The translations under genes and the position numbers were made by a program. 64,000 bases of DNA from Paracoccus saliphilus (GTDB lineage: Bacteria; Pseudomonadota; Alphaproteobacteria; Rhodobacterales; Rhodobacteraceae), in the NCBI GenBank assembly GCA_003255745.1, contig QKYL01000154.1:62001-126000 (forward strand). The letters run 5' to 3'. Position 1 is the first letter of the stretch; the number at the start of each line of letters is the position of its first letter. The notes under the pieces were generated by a model that was given only the letters and a program-made list of their open reading frames with translations, was not told the origin of the DNA and searched no databases. Shown here one piece after another: positions 36,053 through 46,700 of this stretch.

Positions 36053-38101
36053 CTAATCGTGCAGCGCCTTGCGAAGTGCGTCAGGCGCATCGGCGTAGAA
36101 CAGAACCTGGACCTTCGTCGCAACGTCGTCCGAGAGGTCGATCAAGGCCCTGCGGCTGGACACAGGCACGAGCACGGTGGTTGCTCCCTTTTCCATGGCT
36201 AGTTCGACAACGTCGATTGGGTTGTGGATCGGTCCGATGGTACCGCCCAAGGTAATGCCGCCAGCGATAACGAGGCCGCCCCTCAACGGCTTTCCGAGGA
36301 GAGCAGAGCAGAGCGCGATGAGAACGCCGACGCCAAGCTGCTCGCCGCTCTTTGCAGCATCGAAAGCCCGAAGCTGGAGAGCAAATTCGTGCTCGCGCGG
36401 ATTGCGCTCACCGACAAGCTCCCGCGATCTTGCGTAAAGGTTCTGTTCAGCGATGCGCGCGCTTTCCCGGAACGGGCCAGGGGGCGACTGGTTCAGGATA
36501 CGGACGCCGCCGCCGGGGCTTTCCGTCACCTCCATACGGAACAAACCTGTGCTTTCGTCCTGGCCACCAGGGCTGATTGCCCAGACCTGGCCGGACGGTA
36601 GAGGGTCGGAACCGATGCTGTCCTCGCTCTGCAACTCCGGTGTCGAGACGAACTTCTCGACCCCATCCAAGCCCATCACGTAGCTGAATTGCGTGTTGCG
36701 GAACTCGGTCGAGCCGATGCGCTTCTGCTGCTCCTTCACACGTCGGCGCACCTCGAGAGCGAGACGCACCGCCCATTCAAGATCGTCGTCCGGTACCGCG
36801 ACGGTCGGATCGGGATAGAGAAGTTTCAACAGGCCAGAGACGGTCTTGTTGACCGCGTTCTGATCGCGGCCGGAAAGAGCGCCGCCGAAATGGACCCGTC
36901 CCTGGAGGACGTTGACGCGGCTTTGTGAGCGAAGGCGCGAGAAGCACTCGGCGAGGACGTCGCTGACGAGGCCGAAGCGGTCTGTGAAGAGCTCCTTGCT
37001 GACCTTGGGAACATCCCATCCGGGCAGGTAGCAGTGGATGCGGTCCATGAAGGCGGTGTCGTTCCGCATCTCGGGCGGCATCGGCCCAAACAGGTGTCCC
37101 ACCCGCTGCTGATGCTGCACGTCCACGTCGAAATTTCCGACCATGACGATACTGCCTTCGGCGCGGATGCTCTCCCGGCCGCGCGAAAATTCGCCCGACT
37201 CCATGTAGCCCTTCATAATGTTGACGCCGTCCTTCTGGTCGAAGGAAATGCCTGAGACCTCATCGAAGCAGACCACATCGTACTGGCAGACAAGGCCGCG
37301 CTGGCCGTTCGCCATGTTGACGAACATGCGCGCGACCGTTGCCTTGCCTCCGGATACGAGGTGGGCGTAGGGCGAAACCTGTTGGAAGAGGTGGCTCTTG
37401 CCAGTCCCGCGCGGGCCAAGTTCGATCAGATTGTAGTTGCGCTCCACAAAGGGGATCATGCGCAGGAGCGTCGTGTCCTGGGCGCGGGCGCTGAGAGAGG
37501 CGGGCTCCAGGCCGATACTGCGCAGGAGGAGGTCTTTCCACTCGGGCGTGGTCAGTTGGGCACGGCCGGCAGCCATCTTGTCTAGTATGTCGCGCGTGGA
37601 TAGCTGGATTTCACGGAGGCTCAGGACTTCGAACGGCCTGCCGCCCTTCTCCTGTGCGATGCTGGCGTCATAGCCGAGTTCGATCTCGGCATAGAAGCCG
37701 CCGGTGAGCATGCGTTCGTGGTCCAGGACAGTCTTGTCCGCGATGCGCACGTCGTTGAGGCGGAGGCTCGGCAGGGTCGCCAGGTAGCTGTCGGTCTTGG
37801 CGTCGAGCCGGGCGGTGATGATGTCGATGATGCGAACGGAGCCGCGGTCGCGCGCCTTCGACTTGAACAGTTCCTCTTCACCTGCGCGCACCGTCCGGTC
37901 GGAGAGTTGCGACTGCACCATCTGGAGGCCTTCTTCGATCTCCTCGGGCACAGTGCTGGCGCAATAGCGGCCGAGCATGAACTCGACCACATAGGTCGGA
38001 ACGGGGAACTGGCCGCGAAAACGGCGAACCAGATCCTTTCGCACGATGTGTCCGGGGAATGCTTCCGCCGCCTTGCGGTCCAGGTCGTCGAGCTCGATCA
38101 C
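36053..38101 (-). CDS. brxL: BREX protein BrxL (AAA+ with Lon-like C-terminal domain)
   Basis: A 682-residue BrxL. The N-terminal DNA-associated region (residues 1-200) leads to an AAA+ core with Walker A GPRGTGKSH at about 229-237 and Walker B VVCFDEVSGISF. The last ~150 residues resemble the Lon protease domain (KSGEQLGVGVLIALCSALLG, ITLGGTIGPIHNP). In that domain the catalytic Ser of the Lon GPSAG motif is Gln (GEQLG, 586-590) and the Lys position is also absent, so peptidase activity is not expected. BrxL is needed for phage exclusion in type 1 BREX. It starts at GTG 38101 with GGAGG inside the end of pglZ, the last gene of the operon. Confidence 0.93.
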   Translation of the reverse strand: MIELDDLDRKAAEAFPGHIVRKDLVRRFRGQFPVPTYVVEFMLGRYCASTVPEEIEEGLQMVQSQLSDRTVRAGEEELFKSKARDRGSVRIIDIITARLDAKTDSYLATLPSLRLNDVRIADKTVLDHERMLTGGFYAEIELGYDASIAQEKGGRPFEVLSLREIQLSTRDILDKMAAGRAQLTTPEWKDLLLRSIGLEPASLSARAQDTTLLRMIPFVERNYNLIELGPRGTGKSHLFQQVSPYAHLVSGGKATVARMFVNMANGQRGLVCQYDVVCFDEVSGISFDQKDGVNIMKGYMESGEFSRGRESIRAEGSIVMVGNFDVDVQHQQRVGHLFGPMPPEMRNDTAFMDRIHCYLPGWDVPKVSKELFTDRFGLVSDVLAECFSRLRSQSRVNVLQGRVHFGGALSGRDQNAVNKTVSGLLKLLYPDPTVAVPDDDLEWAVRLALEVRRRVKEQQKRIGSTEFRNTQFSYVMGLDGVEKFVSTPELQSEDSIGSDPLPSGQVWAISPGGQDESTGLFRMEVTESPGGGVRILNQSPPGPFRESARIAEQNLYARSRELVGERNPREHEFALQLRAFDAAKSGEQLGVGVLIALCSALLGKPLRGGLVIAGGITLGGTIGPIHNPIDVVELAMEKGATTVLVPVSSRRALIDLSDDVATKVQVLFYADAPDALRKALHD

Positions 38102-38102
38102 A

Positions 38103-40376
38103 TCAGTCCTCCCCGACCGTCAGCGTGCGGTGGACCAATACCCGACCGTCGTCATCCAGTACGACAAGGCAGGTGGCTTCACGCTCATGTTCGTCGCTGA
38201 CCAGGAACGACGTGCGGCCATGCTCGTCGAGAACCCTGCCGCCCTTGATCAGGCTCGGTCCGCTGGTCTCCGAACCGAAGCGTAGATCGACGTGGAGGTC
38301 GGCGCCGCCGGTCACTTCGACGCGCAGACGCAGCCCCTCCCACCTGGTTTGTCCAATGGTGACGGCGCGCTGTGCGCCATCGCTCGCCACCCTCAGGACG
38401 GGCAGGATGCATTCCTGCGGGCTGACGCCGCCATGCGCATACTCGTAGCCTGCATAAAATGACCGCGCGCCCGTTGACGTCGCCACCGAGACCTCGGGGT
38501 TCCAACTCCACGGAACCTGGAGATAGGACGTTTTGGCCTTCGCTTTCACCATAGCGCAACGCGTCCGCTTACCGTTGGGCTCTACGAGGCCAACATCGAG
38601 CACCGCGTGGGGCAGCCCGCCCGGCATCAGCAGCCAACCATGGTCGGTAACGATTTGAACGCTCCGTCCCGAGCGCACCAACTGAAGGATGCGGTCGACG
38701 GCATCGCGGATGCCTGTCGAAAGTCGCTCAGCTAGCCGCGCCCCCAGTGCGTGCCCTTCTTCATCGAACCTGCCGGTCTCCGCCCAGAGCTTCGCGTCGG
38801 GGAGAAGGGCGCTGTCCGTTTCCCAGCCTTGCGCTTCCATCAGCTTGAACAGCACGGGTTTCGTCGCCGGCTTGCCTTCTGGGGACAGTGGCAGAACGTC
38901 GGAGGTGGTCGGCGGGCCGCTTAGTAGGGACGCCACCGGCGAGACCATCGGCTTGCACGTCGCGGTGACGGTGGGGAACCCGGACCACATCCAGCCCAGC
39001 GAGACCTTCACGTCCTCATTCTCCAGGCGGCGGACGAGCTCACGTGCAAGGTCCATGCGCAAGCCGTCCACGAACAAAATCGTGGTGGCGTCGTGACCAG
39101 CCTCGGCCGGCGCGGCGAGCTTTACCTTGCCAACACGGATCAGCTCCTGGAGCGCGAGAGCGCCGTAATCCACCCAGGGCAGATAGATCGCACGCAGCGC
39201 TGCGGCGACGGCCTCGCGGTCGAGTTCGCGCGGCGCGACCGCAAGCCCCCGCATCGCGGCCCAATCCACATCGGCGCCTTTCGCAACGTAGGCTTGGGCC
39301 AGCGCATTGCCGTCATGGCTCGGCAGTGTCTCGGCGGCGGCGATTTTCACGAGGAACGCGAGGGCCTGCGCCAGGGGTGCTTCGCCGCGCCGCGACCAGA
39401 CCGTCTCCCGCCGCCATGCGTGCTTCGCTTCCAACTCACCGATTTTGGCTCTTGCAGCCTCCGGCGAAAGCTCGGTGAGCCCGAGGAGTTGCTGGCGCAG
39501 GTCCTTTTCATCCCGAGCATTCAAGCGTGGGTACGAATCTTGGTGCTCGAACAGCGTTCCAGGCTCTTCGAGGCTAAGATAGGTCACAACCTTCTCGAAG
39601 CCGGTGGAGGCGGCGAAGCGCGACCAGACCTCCGCCCAGCGCCCTTCGCGTTTGGCCAATCGCCGCGTAGCGTCCTGTGGAGACAGTTTGCGCGGATCGA
39701 ACTTCAACTGCTTTGCGGCAATGTTGGCGAAGGCCGCGAACCGCGCGGGGTCGCCCGACTCTGTGAAGGCTCCGTCGATCCAGTCGAGCATGTCGGCGGC
39801 GAGGTCGGGCGCGAGCAGCGCATTAAGTTGATCCGCGTTCCAGCGTTGGCCGCGCAGCTCCTCGACGGGGCGCGTGCAGAAGCGCAGCGCCGCGTGGGAA
39901 AGCGCTGTGCGGGTCGCATTGTCGTCGGTGATGCTTATTTTCAGCAGCCCACGTTCGGAGGTGAGGAAGCCGCGCAGCGTCCAGTCCTTGCCGTTGACGT
40001 GCCCGAACATGGTACCTGCCACCGTGAACCAGACCAGCGGCTGTAGGAGGGCTGGGCAGTCGTCGGCGCCCCTCAGCGTCTCGCGAGCGACGCCGGGCAG
40101 ATAGAGGATGGGCGTGCTCTCCTCCGGGATGACAACGACGGGAACGGCTCCGGCAACGGCCGCGCGCAACCAAACCGCCGGTCCGGTTCGTGTCGCTGCC
40201 TCGAACTCGCCGTAAGTCAGCAGCTCCGGAAGCCGTTCGCGCAGCGCTGGCAGAAGGGGCTCGAACTCCCGATTGACGTCGCACCACACCACCGCTTCCG
40301 GTGGCGCCTCGGCCGCGGCGTTGTAGCTCGCGGCGTCGTGCAGGGCGCTGACGAGGAAATCGAGAGGCGTCGTCAC
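38103..40376 (-). CDS. pglZ: BREX phosphatase/nuclease-fold protein PglZ (type B-like)
   Basis: A 757-residue protein whose C-terminal half is an alkaline-phosphatase-superfamily PglZ domain: LFVDGLRMDLAREL at about 434 and TDHGWLLMPGGLP at about 575 supply metal-binding Asp and His residues. The N-terminal part (VVWCDVNREFEPLLPALRE; RTGPAVWLRAAVAG; TPILYLPGVARE) matches the PglZ form called type B in BREX annotation rather than the classical type 1 PglZ. Translation starts at GTG 40376, overlapping the pglX stop as GTGA. It is essential in characterised BREX systems. Confidence 0.9.
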   Translation of the reverse strand: MTTPLDFLVSALHDAASYNAAAEAPPEAVVWCDVNREFEPLLPALRERLPELLTYGEFEAATRTGPAVWLRAAVAGAVPVVVIPEESTPILYLPGVARETLRGADDCPALLQPLVWFTVAGTMFGHVNGKDWTLRGFLTSERGLLKISITDDNATRTALSHAALRFCTRPVEELRGQRWNADQLNALLAPDLAADMLDWIDGAFTESGDPARFAAFANIAAKQLKFDPRKLSPQDATRRLAKREGRWAEVWSRFAASTGFEKVVTYLSLEEPGTLFEHQDSYPRLNARDEKDLRQQLLGLTELSPEAARAKIGELEAKHAWRRETVWSRRGEAPLAQALAFLVKIAAAETLPSHDGNALAQAYVAKGADVDWAAMRGLAVAPRELDREAVAAALRAIYLPWVDYGALALQELIRVGKVKLAAPAEAGHDATTILFVDGLRMDLARELVRRLENEDVKVSLGWMWSGFPTVTATCKPMVSPVASLLSGPPTTSDVLPLSPEGKPATKPVLFKLMEAQGWETDSALLPDAKLWAETGRFDEEGHALGARLAERLSTGIRDAVDRILQLVRSGRSVQIVTDHGWLLMPGGLPHAVLDVGLVEPNGKRTRCAMVKAKAKTSYLQVPWSWNPEVSVATSTGARSFYAGYEYAHGGVSPQECILPVLRVASDGAQRAVTIGQTRWEGLRLRVEVTGGADLHVDLRFGSETSGPSLIKGGRVLDEHGRTSFLVSDEHEREATCLVVLDDDGRVLVHRTLTVGED

Positions 40377-43300
40377 TTCGCCGCCTCCAATCGTTTCGCA
40401 GCGGCATCAAGCGCGGCGCGCTTCTCGGCCAGGGTGGTGTGGTGGTCGTTACGGCGCTCGCCGTTGAACACGTCGTACCAAGGCGCCGACGGGACGTCGT
40501 TGCCGCGATCCTTGTCCTTCAGGATTTTCGACAGGTCGTGCGTCAGCACGCCCGCCTTTATGAAGGGGCGAATGTTCTGGCGGAGGCCGTCGTCGAGGTC
40601 CGGGTCCCAGCCGAGCGGCTGCTGGGCGAGCGACTTCCAGCGCACGAAGATGTCGAAGGGCTTCTCGCCTTCAAGGATCTTTTCCAGCTTCTGCTGGAGC
40701 TCCCGGCCTTTCTCGTACCGCAGCGTGTTGTTCTCGGCCTTGGCGCGGGCGAGCCAGTCACCAAGCAGGGTGTAGGTCAGCTTGCGCAGGTTGGCCTGGT
40801 CGAAGCGGTGGTAGTGGACAAAGACTGAGAAGCCGTCCTTCAGCCCGTCCGAGATGTGCCAGAGGAAGGGACGCTGACCGAACAGGGCGCAGTGCTGCCG
40901 GAAGGCGCGGTCGCGTACCCAGGCTTCGAGCGAGCCATCGCGACCGACCTTCTTGTCCAGCGCCTCGTCGGCCTCGGCGACGAGGCGGCGCTCCAGGGCA
41001 TCGGACCAATCAGCCCCGAAGGCAACGGCGAGATAGGCGCGCAAGCGGTCTGCAAGAGGCTTTTCACCCGCGACAGATGGGACGCCGAAGAGGCCGTCAT
41101 TGTCTCCGGGCGCCAGTTCCGCGGCCTTTGCAATCCAGGCACGCGCCTCCTCTGAAAGGCCCATGCCCGGATCGGTTTCGGCGGGCCAGCGGTATCCAGC
41201 CAGACGCGCGAGCGCAACCTGCAGCGTAAACGGGCCGGTAGTGTTTCGTGGATGCCCGTGAAAGAGCCATTGGGTTGGATCGTCCGAATAAGGGTCAGGT
41301 ATGCTGCAGGGTGGTGTGTCGTCTTCGGAGTTCATCGACTCAATTGGATCGAAGGGAGCAGAGAGGATTGTTCCAACCTCAACCTTTCTATTTTGATTGA
41401 TTCCCCGGACCTCTTTCGTGAGGCCGCCCGACCAGCAGAATTCCCAAATTGCCGGCAGATCCTTCGGGTCATTCGGGACGATGGCGCAACAGTTCGAGTC
41501 GTAAATCTCGCCAGTATAAATGTTCGCTGGCAAGTCTCCCATCATACTCACTGAAACGCCTGCTTTTCCCCAATTTGGCTTTCCCCTTCGCCAATTCTGA
41601 GCAATATGATTGAGATGCCTCACTGAATCAGCGAATTTAAACAAATCTCCTGATTCATTCTCCCAGCGAATTGCATCGGACATTCCTCCAAAATATTGCG
41701 TAATTGAGGCTGTAGATTGGAAATATGCCCATACCTTTGGAACTGCCCTAAACTCCCAAAACTTTCCAATAAAGCGTGGGGCATCACCTGTTGTTGCACC
41801 CACAAGCACCGTCGCAAAGTCGCCGAGGGTTGTGCGCTTGCCGGATGGAACATCAATATAAATGTATGACTGATCACTTTCTCGGCTGATCCCAATACCG
41901 ATGAAATTTATTTTTTCTGCGATCAACAAACCTTTCTTCGTTTCATGGGGTTTTGACGAGCTCAAATCGAGCCCACAATATTTTCCGTTTTCGAGAGGTT
42001 CTATTCTCTCAATTATGCTTAGTCCAACCAACTCTCCTCCAGCCTGAGGGCTCCAAAATGCGTTTTCGCCCAGCCTACAAAACATGATAGGGCTGTAGTT
42101 TTCGATCAAATATTGGCGAAACTCTTCGTACCTCTTCAGAAACCACCAGCTTTGGGGAGCAACGACCGCTACTGATCCTCCTGGCAAACACAGGTCAAGA
42201 CTGCGGCGTATCATAGCTGTGGCTAGATTTGCCCGTTCGCGAGGAAATCGACGAAGAATATAGTCATTAAGGGTTTCAGTGAACTTCAGCTGCGTAAGAA
42301 ATGGCACGTTGGTTGTCACCAGCGTGAAGCTCTTGCGCAAAGCTGTTGCCGCATCTGCCATTCCTCGTGCCGAAATTGCACCCTCAGCGAGTTCGGGTTC
42401 TGCGAGCCGAGCCTTTTCCAGCAGAGGAGAAAATAGTCGATCAATTTCTGAAAGCCTCTCTAACTCGAAAAGATCTCCTCCAGCTGGTTGGAGCAACGTC
42501 CCAAGGACTGGTGCTTGTGCAAACAAGTCATGAAGTGCGGCTAAGGCGTACTCCAGTTCTGTGTCGCCGTCGGCGAGAGCGACGAATTCTCGCTTTGGTA
42601 GCGGTGGCGGAGCGCCTACCCAAGCCACTTGGGGAAGTGGCAGCGCTTGCCAGCCACCGATGCGCCACGCTGTCAGAGCGACTGCAAATGCGGCGATCTG
42701 CACACATCGCCCGTCTATCTCCAGCCCATGCAGGTTGTCGCGGAGTACCGCCGCGACCGCATCGGGCGGTGACAGATGTTCTTCAGCTTGCCGTAACGCC
42801 GTCAGGATCGCGAGCGCCTCGGTCAAGAAGTGCCCGGACCCACAGCAGGGATCCAGCATAGTGATAGCCCTGGTCTCCTTCGGCCAGCCGGGGAAGGTGC
42901 CCGCCGCTGGCCGCCAAGTGCTGTCCTCGCCCTCACGCACAAAGCGCAGCATGTCGAAGGTGTAATCGGGCAGCGAACAAGCCGCACGCAAGGTATCCTC
43001 ATCGACTGCCGATTGCGCCAGCGCCGGATTGGCCGCCAGCACCTTGCCCGCCCACCAGGCGCCGAGCGTGTTGTGCAGCAGGAAGCGCACCATGTAGGGC
43101 TCGGTGAAAAGCTGCGTGACCGCTGGCAGTTCATCGGCTCCGATCTTCACGCCGGAGTCGTTCACCGCCTGCTTCTCAGCCGCGCGCCAAAACTGGTAGG
43201 TCCAGCCCAGGCTGTCCTCGGCTTGGAAGACCTCAGCATCGAGCCCTGTGACGAGGCGGTGCAATTTCTGCGTATGGACCGGGTCGAGCTCGATCGCCAG

Positions 43301-43759
43301 GACCGGATCGTCGATGCGGAAGACCGCTGGCAGCATCGACGCGGCGTACCGCTCGGCGATCACCCACAGATCGGTCAGCCCCTCAGCTTCGGCGAGATCC
43401 CGGCAGTCCTCTAGCGAGACCGGCACGTCATATTCAGGGTTCCGCAGCAGCCCGCGCTCGGCCAGAAACCGCGCGAAGAGCATGCGGTGCCAATGCGCGT
43501 AGGCCGCCGCTTCGACCAGCCGCTTCGTTTCCTGCGTCTCGTCCGACTTATCGAAAACATCGCCTAGCGCACGGGCGTGGGCGCGCAGCCTACGGCGCAG
43601 TTCCTTCTCGGCATCGTTCAGGTAGGAGGGCGCCTTGCCGGCCGCCACGCCGAGGCGCTGGATTGCATCGCCCGCGCCTTCCTCGGCGATGATGCGGGCG
43701 TCCTTGACCGTCTTTTCGAGGGTGCGGCGTAGCGCGGTGGGGAGGTAGCGGTTCGTCAT
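40373..43759 (-). CDS. pglX: BREX adenine-specific DNA methyltransferase PglX
   Basis: A 1128-residue amino-methyltransferase. SAM motif I is LDPCCGSGHFL at 302-312. The catalytic motif IV reads TNVPF at 483-487, a variant of the usual NPPY/F. The stretch from about residue 476 to 820 contains the expected target-recognition region and is clearly poorer in GC than both flanks. BREX PglX marks host DNA with N6-methyladenine at a non-palindromic site and is also required for defence. It starts 3 bases after the brxC stop at ATG 43759. The gene appears intact. Confidence 0.92.
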   Translation of the reverse strand: MTNRYLPTALRRTLEKTVKDARIIAEEGAGDAIQRLGVAAGKAPSYLNDAEKELRRRLRAHARALGDVFDKSDETQETKRLVEAAAYAHWHRMLFARFLAERGLLRNPEYDVPVSLEDCRDLAEAEGLTDLWVIAERYAASMLPAVFRIDDPVLAIELDPVHTQKLHRLVTGLDAEVFQAEDSLGWTYQFWRAAEKQAVNDSGVKIGADELPAVTQLFTEPYMVRFLLHNTLGAWWAGKVLAANPALAQSAVDEDTLRAACSLPDYTFDMLRFVREGEDSTWRPAAGTFPGWPKETRAITMLDPCCGSGHFLTEALAILTALRQAEEHLSPPDAVAAVLRDNLHGLEIDGRCVQIAAFAVALTAWRIGGWQALPLPQVAWVGAPPPLPKREFVALADGDTELEYALAALHDLFAQAPVLGTLLQPAGGDLFELERLSEIDRLFSPLLEKARLAEPELAEGAISARGMADAATALRKSFTLVTTNVPFLTQLKFTETLNDYILRRFPRERANLATAMIRRSLDLCLPGGSVAVVAPQSWWFLKRYEEFRQYLIENYSPIMFCRLGENAFWSPQAGGELVGLSIIERIEPLENGKYCGLDLSSSKPHETKKGLLIAEKINFIGIGISRESDQSYIYIDVPSGKRTTLGDFATVLVGATTGDAPRFIGKFWEFRAVPKVWAYFQSTASITQYFGGMSDAIRWENESGDLFKFADSVRHLNHIAQNWRRGKPNWGKAGVSVSMMGDLPANIYTGEIYDSNCCAIVPNDPKDLPAIWEFCWSGGLTKEVRGINQNRKVEVGTILSAPFDPIESMNSEDDTPPCSIPDPYSDDPTQWLFHGHPRNTTGPFTLQVALARLAGYRWPAETDPGMGLSEEARAWIAKAAELAPGDNDGLFGVPSVAGEKPLADRLRAYLAVAFGADWSDALERRLVAEADEALDKKVGRDGSLEAWVRDRAFRQHCALFGQRPFLWHISDGLKDGFSVFVHYHRFDQANLRKLTYTLLGDWLARAKAENNTLRYEKGRELQQKLEKILEGEKPFDIFVRWKSLAQQPLGWDPDLDDGLRQNIRPFIKAGVLTHDLSKILKDKDRGNDVPSAPWYDVFNGERRNDHHTTLAEKRAALDAAAKRLEAAK

Positions 43760-43762
43760 GCG

Positions 43763-46700
43763 TCACACCTTCGGGATCACGGGGCCGTCGCCAAGCGACT
43801 TGGCAATCCGGTCACGGACCTTCGCGAGCCAGTCGTCCAGCTCCGCCTCGCTCTTCAGCAGCGCGCCCGGCAGGTTCACGGCGCGCGCCTTGGGCTCCAG
43901 CAAGGCTGCGGTGGCGGCCAGCGCATCCTCGATGCGCGCCGGCAGCGCCTTCACCATGTTCTCCCATTCCGACAGGCCACGCCGCGACAGCGCTTGGGCG
44001 ATCGCCTGCGGCGTGTCCACCGCCGGCTTGTCCACCATCAGCAGCCCGCATTCCTGACGGATGGTGTGCTTCTGTTCCGGGGACAGCTTGGCCCAGGTCG
44101 GATCGTCGGCGAGTCGTTGCTCGCCCTTCTGCCACGCCGCCTCCCAGGCCGCATGAGCAGCATTAAGCTTTGCCCGCAACGTATCTGCCGCTGCCGATAT
44201 TAAGGGCGGCACTGGATCGGGATCGGCGAGCAATCGCCTTCCGTCCCGCAGATCGTCGAGATCGCCCTGTTGTTCCGGGGCGTCCAAGGCGACCAGACGT
44301 TCCGCCAAGCGCCAGTTGGGCAGTCGGTCGCCGATCTTCTGCGCGGCCGCCTTCCATGCCTTCAGCTTGTCGCGCAATGTCGCCGCGTCAGCCGCCAGTG
44401 CGGCAAGCAGGTCGTTGCCCGAGAGGCTCTTGTAGGAGGCGATGTTGGGCACCGTTTCCGGCTCCGGCGCGGGCGGCTCGCCACCGGACTGTCGGACCGC
44501 CGATTCAAGGCGTTCGAGAAGCGCCGTCAGCACCAGATGTTCCTGGTTATTCTCGAATGCGATGCCCGCGTCGGTCAGCAGGCCGCGCACCGGCATGCGC
44601 TGTGCGATGGTGATGATAGTTGTTTCGCCGCGAAAGGTGCAGGTGCCTAGCTTCTGACGTGGCAGATCAGGGAGCGATGCGGTTTTCCCATCATCGCCCG
44701 TGACGCGGACCAGCCCGGCATTGGAGAGCACGATGAGTGCTCCATCGACGGCATCTTGCGACCAGCCATAGGGCGGACTGGTGAACTTCGAGCGCAGGTC
44801 CGAGCCTTTTCGGCCCGGGCCGAGCTCGGCCAGCAGCGCCTTGCACACGGCATGGTTCTCCGGAGCCCCGGCATGGTCGACCGCCTTCATGGCGTCCGGG
44901 TCCTTACGCATCGCCCGGTCGCGCACTTTGTCCCAACCCGAGTGGTCGCCATCGGCGAACTGCGGGTATAGGCGAGCAAGAGCGTTCGTCGCCCCTTCCT
45001 TCACCGCCTCGCCTGGCGCACCGGCAATCAGTTTGCCGCCCGCCTGGTAGACACGGGCCTGCGCCACGGCCTCCCGGACGATCTCCTTGGCCACGGCCTG
45101 CGCCTTGATGGCGCGGGATTGCATGGCGGACTGGGCCTCGCGCCCGGCGTCGGTCTGCGGCACCCCGCGAACTTGCAGGACGTGCTCAGCAGCGCGCCAG
45201 GTCGTAAGCGCGGTCGTCAATTCGTTGTCGCGCGTGGGATGGCGCGGGATAAGCAGATGGACGGAGGGGTCCGATGTCGATGCCGCCGCGATGTCCTTCT
45301 CCACCGCTGCCAGGTCTTCGTTCCACCCGCTCCTAAGCCGCAATGGAATGCCATCCGCCGGAACCTTGTCCTCGGGACGCAACCGGTGGATGCGTCGTTG
45401 CTGGCGGCTGGAGCCATGTGTCACGCTGGCAGCGCTTGCCGAGGCGGTCTCAATGGCTTGGTCGAGCAATTCGCGTCGTGACCGGGTGAGACCCGACTGA
45501 TCGGCCAGGATGGCCTTCTCTTCACTGCGATACGCGAATTCCCAATCGGCGCTCTCTTTCGTCTGCAAGCGCCATTCACTGCCGACGTCGATCACCGCCC
45601 CGTCGACCCGTAGCTCCTGCAACAACTCAGGAACCTTGCGGCGCAGCTCATCCTCGCCCGCAAGATCGACGATGAGGAGGTCGGCGATAGTCTCTGCCTT
45701 TGCGCGGACGCCGTGATGGTCTGCTTCCGGCGCAATCCGGCCGAGCATGTAGACCAGCATGAGGATGCGCGCCTTTAGCAGATCCTTTTCCGGCCCGCCG
45801 CGCAGGACTTCGATACGATTCCGCGTCTCTTCCGGCAGAAGCCCCGCGTTGTACGCCTCCGTGGAGAACCGGCCATAGAGGAAATCAACCGGCACCGCGT
45901 GACCCAGCGGCTTGTCGCCATAGGTGCGCGCCGCATCCAGCGTGGTCCGCAGTTGTCCACGCAGAGTGCCGCCAAGTCCTGTGCGGTCGAGTTCGCGCAA
46001 GATGCGCTCCCAAACACGACGACGGGAGGGAAGCAGCGGCCAGTCGAGCACAGCTTCGTCGTCGTCCTGCACAGAATGCGCCAAGCGGCTGCCACGTAAG
46101 TGTCGACTGATCTCGCCCGCGTTCGTGTTCAGCATGCCCCAAATAGGCGTTTCTGCGCCTGTCTTCTTCCGCAGGACGGTCTTGCGGATAACTGCATCGA
46201 CATCCGCTTCTCCAAGTGCCACTTGCACGGGGAACCGGTCGAGAAGCTTCTGCAGGTCCTGCACGTCGCTTAGCGCCTGTTGACCGGTCGCGACCAACAG
46301 CACGCGACCGTCAAACCGTCCCGCGAGCCGTTCGGCTATGGTCTGTATCTTCAGCGTCATACCAGGATTTTGCCGAATGAACTGCTGAACTTCGTCGAGC
46401 ACGATCAGCGTCAACGGCAACTCGGTTCGACCCAGCATGAGTGCTCGCCGAACCATCGTTTCGAGGAGATCGACAGTGACCGCTGGCGGCTCGGGGAACT
46501 GGGAACGGAGAAGCCCGCTGAGGTCCTTTGGCGAGCTTGCCAGGTCTGGTTTGGCTTTCAGCACTGCGGCACCGAAGCGGGGCGAGAGAATGAAGTTGCG
46601 GATGTCGGTGTCGAAGGTGCTGCCTAGGACGCCACGGACGCTGTCCAATATACCGAGATCGGCTAGCCAGAACGCAACCTGAGCCGCTCGGAAATCGCTT

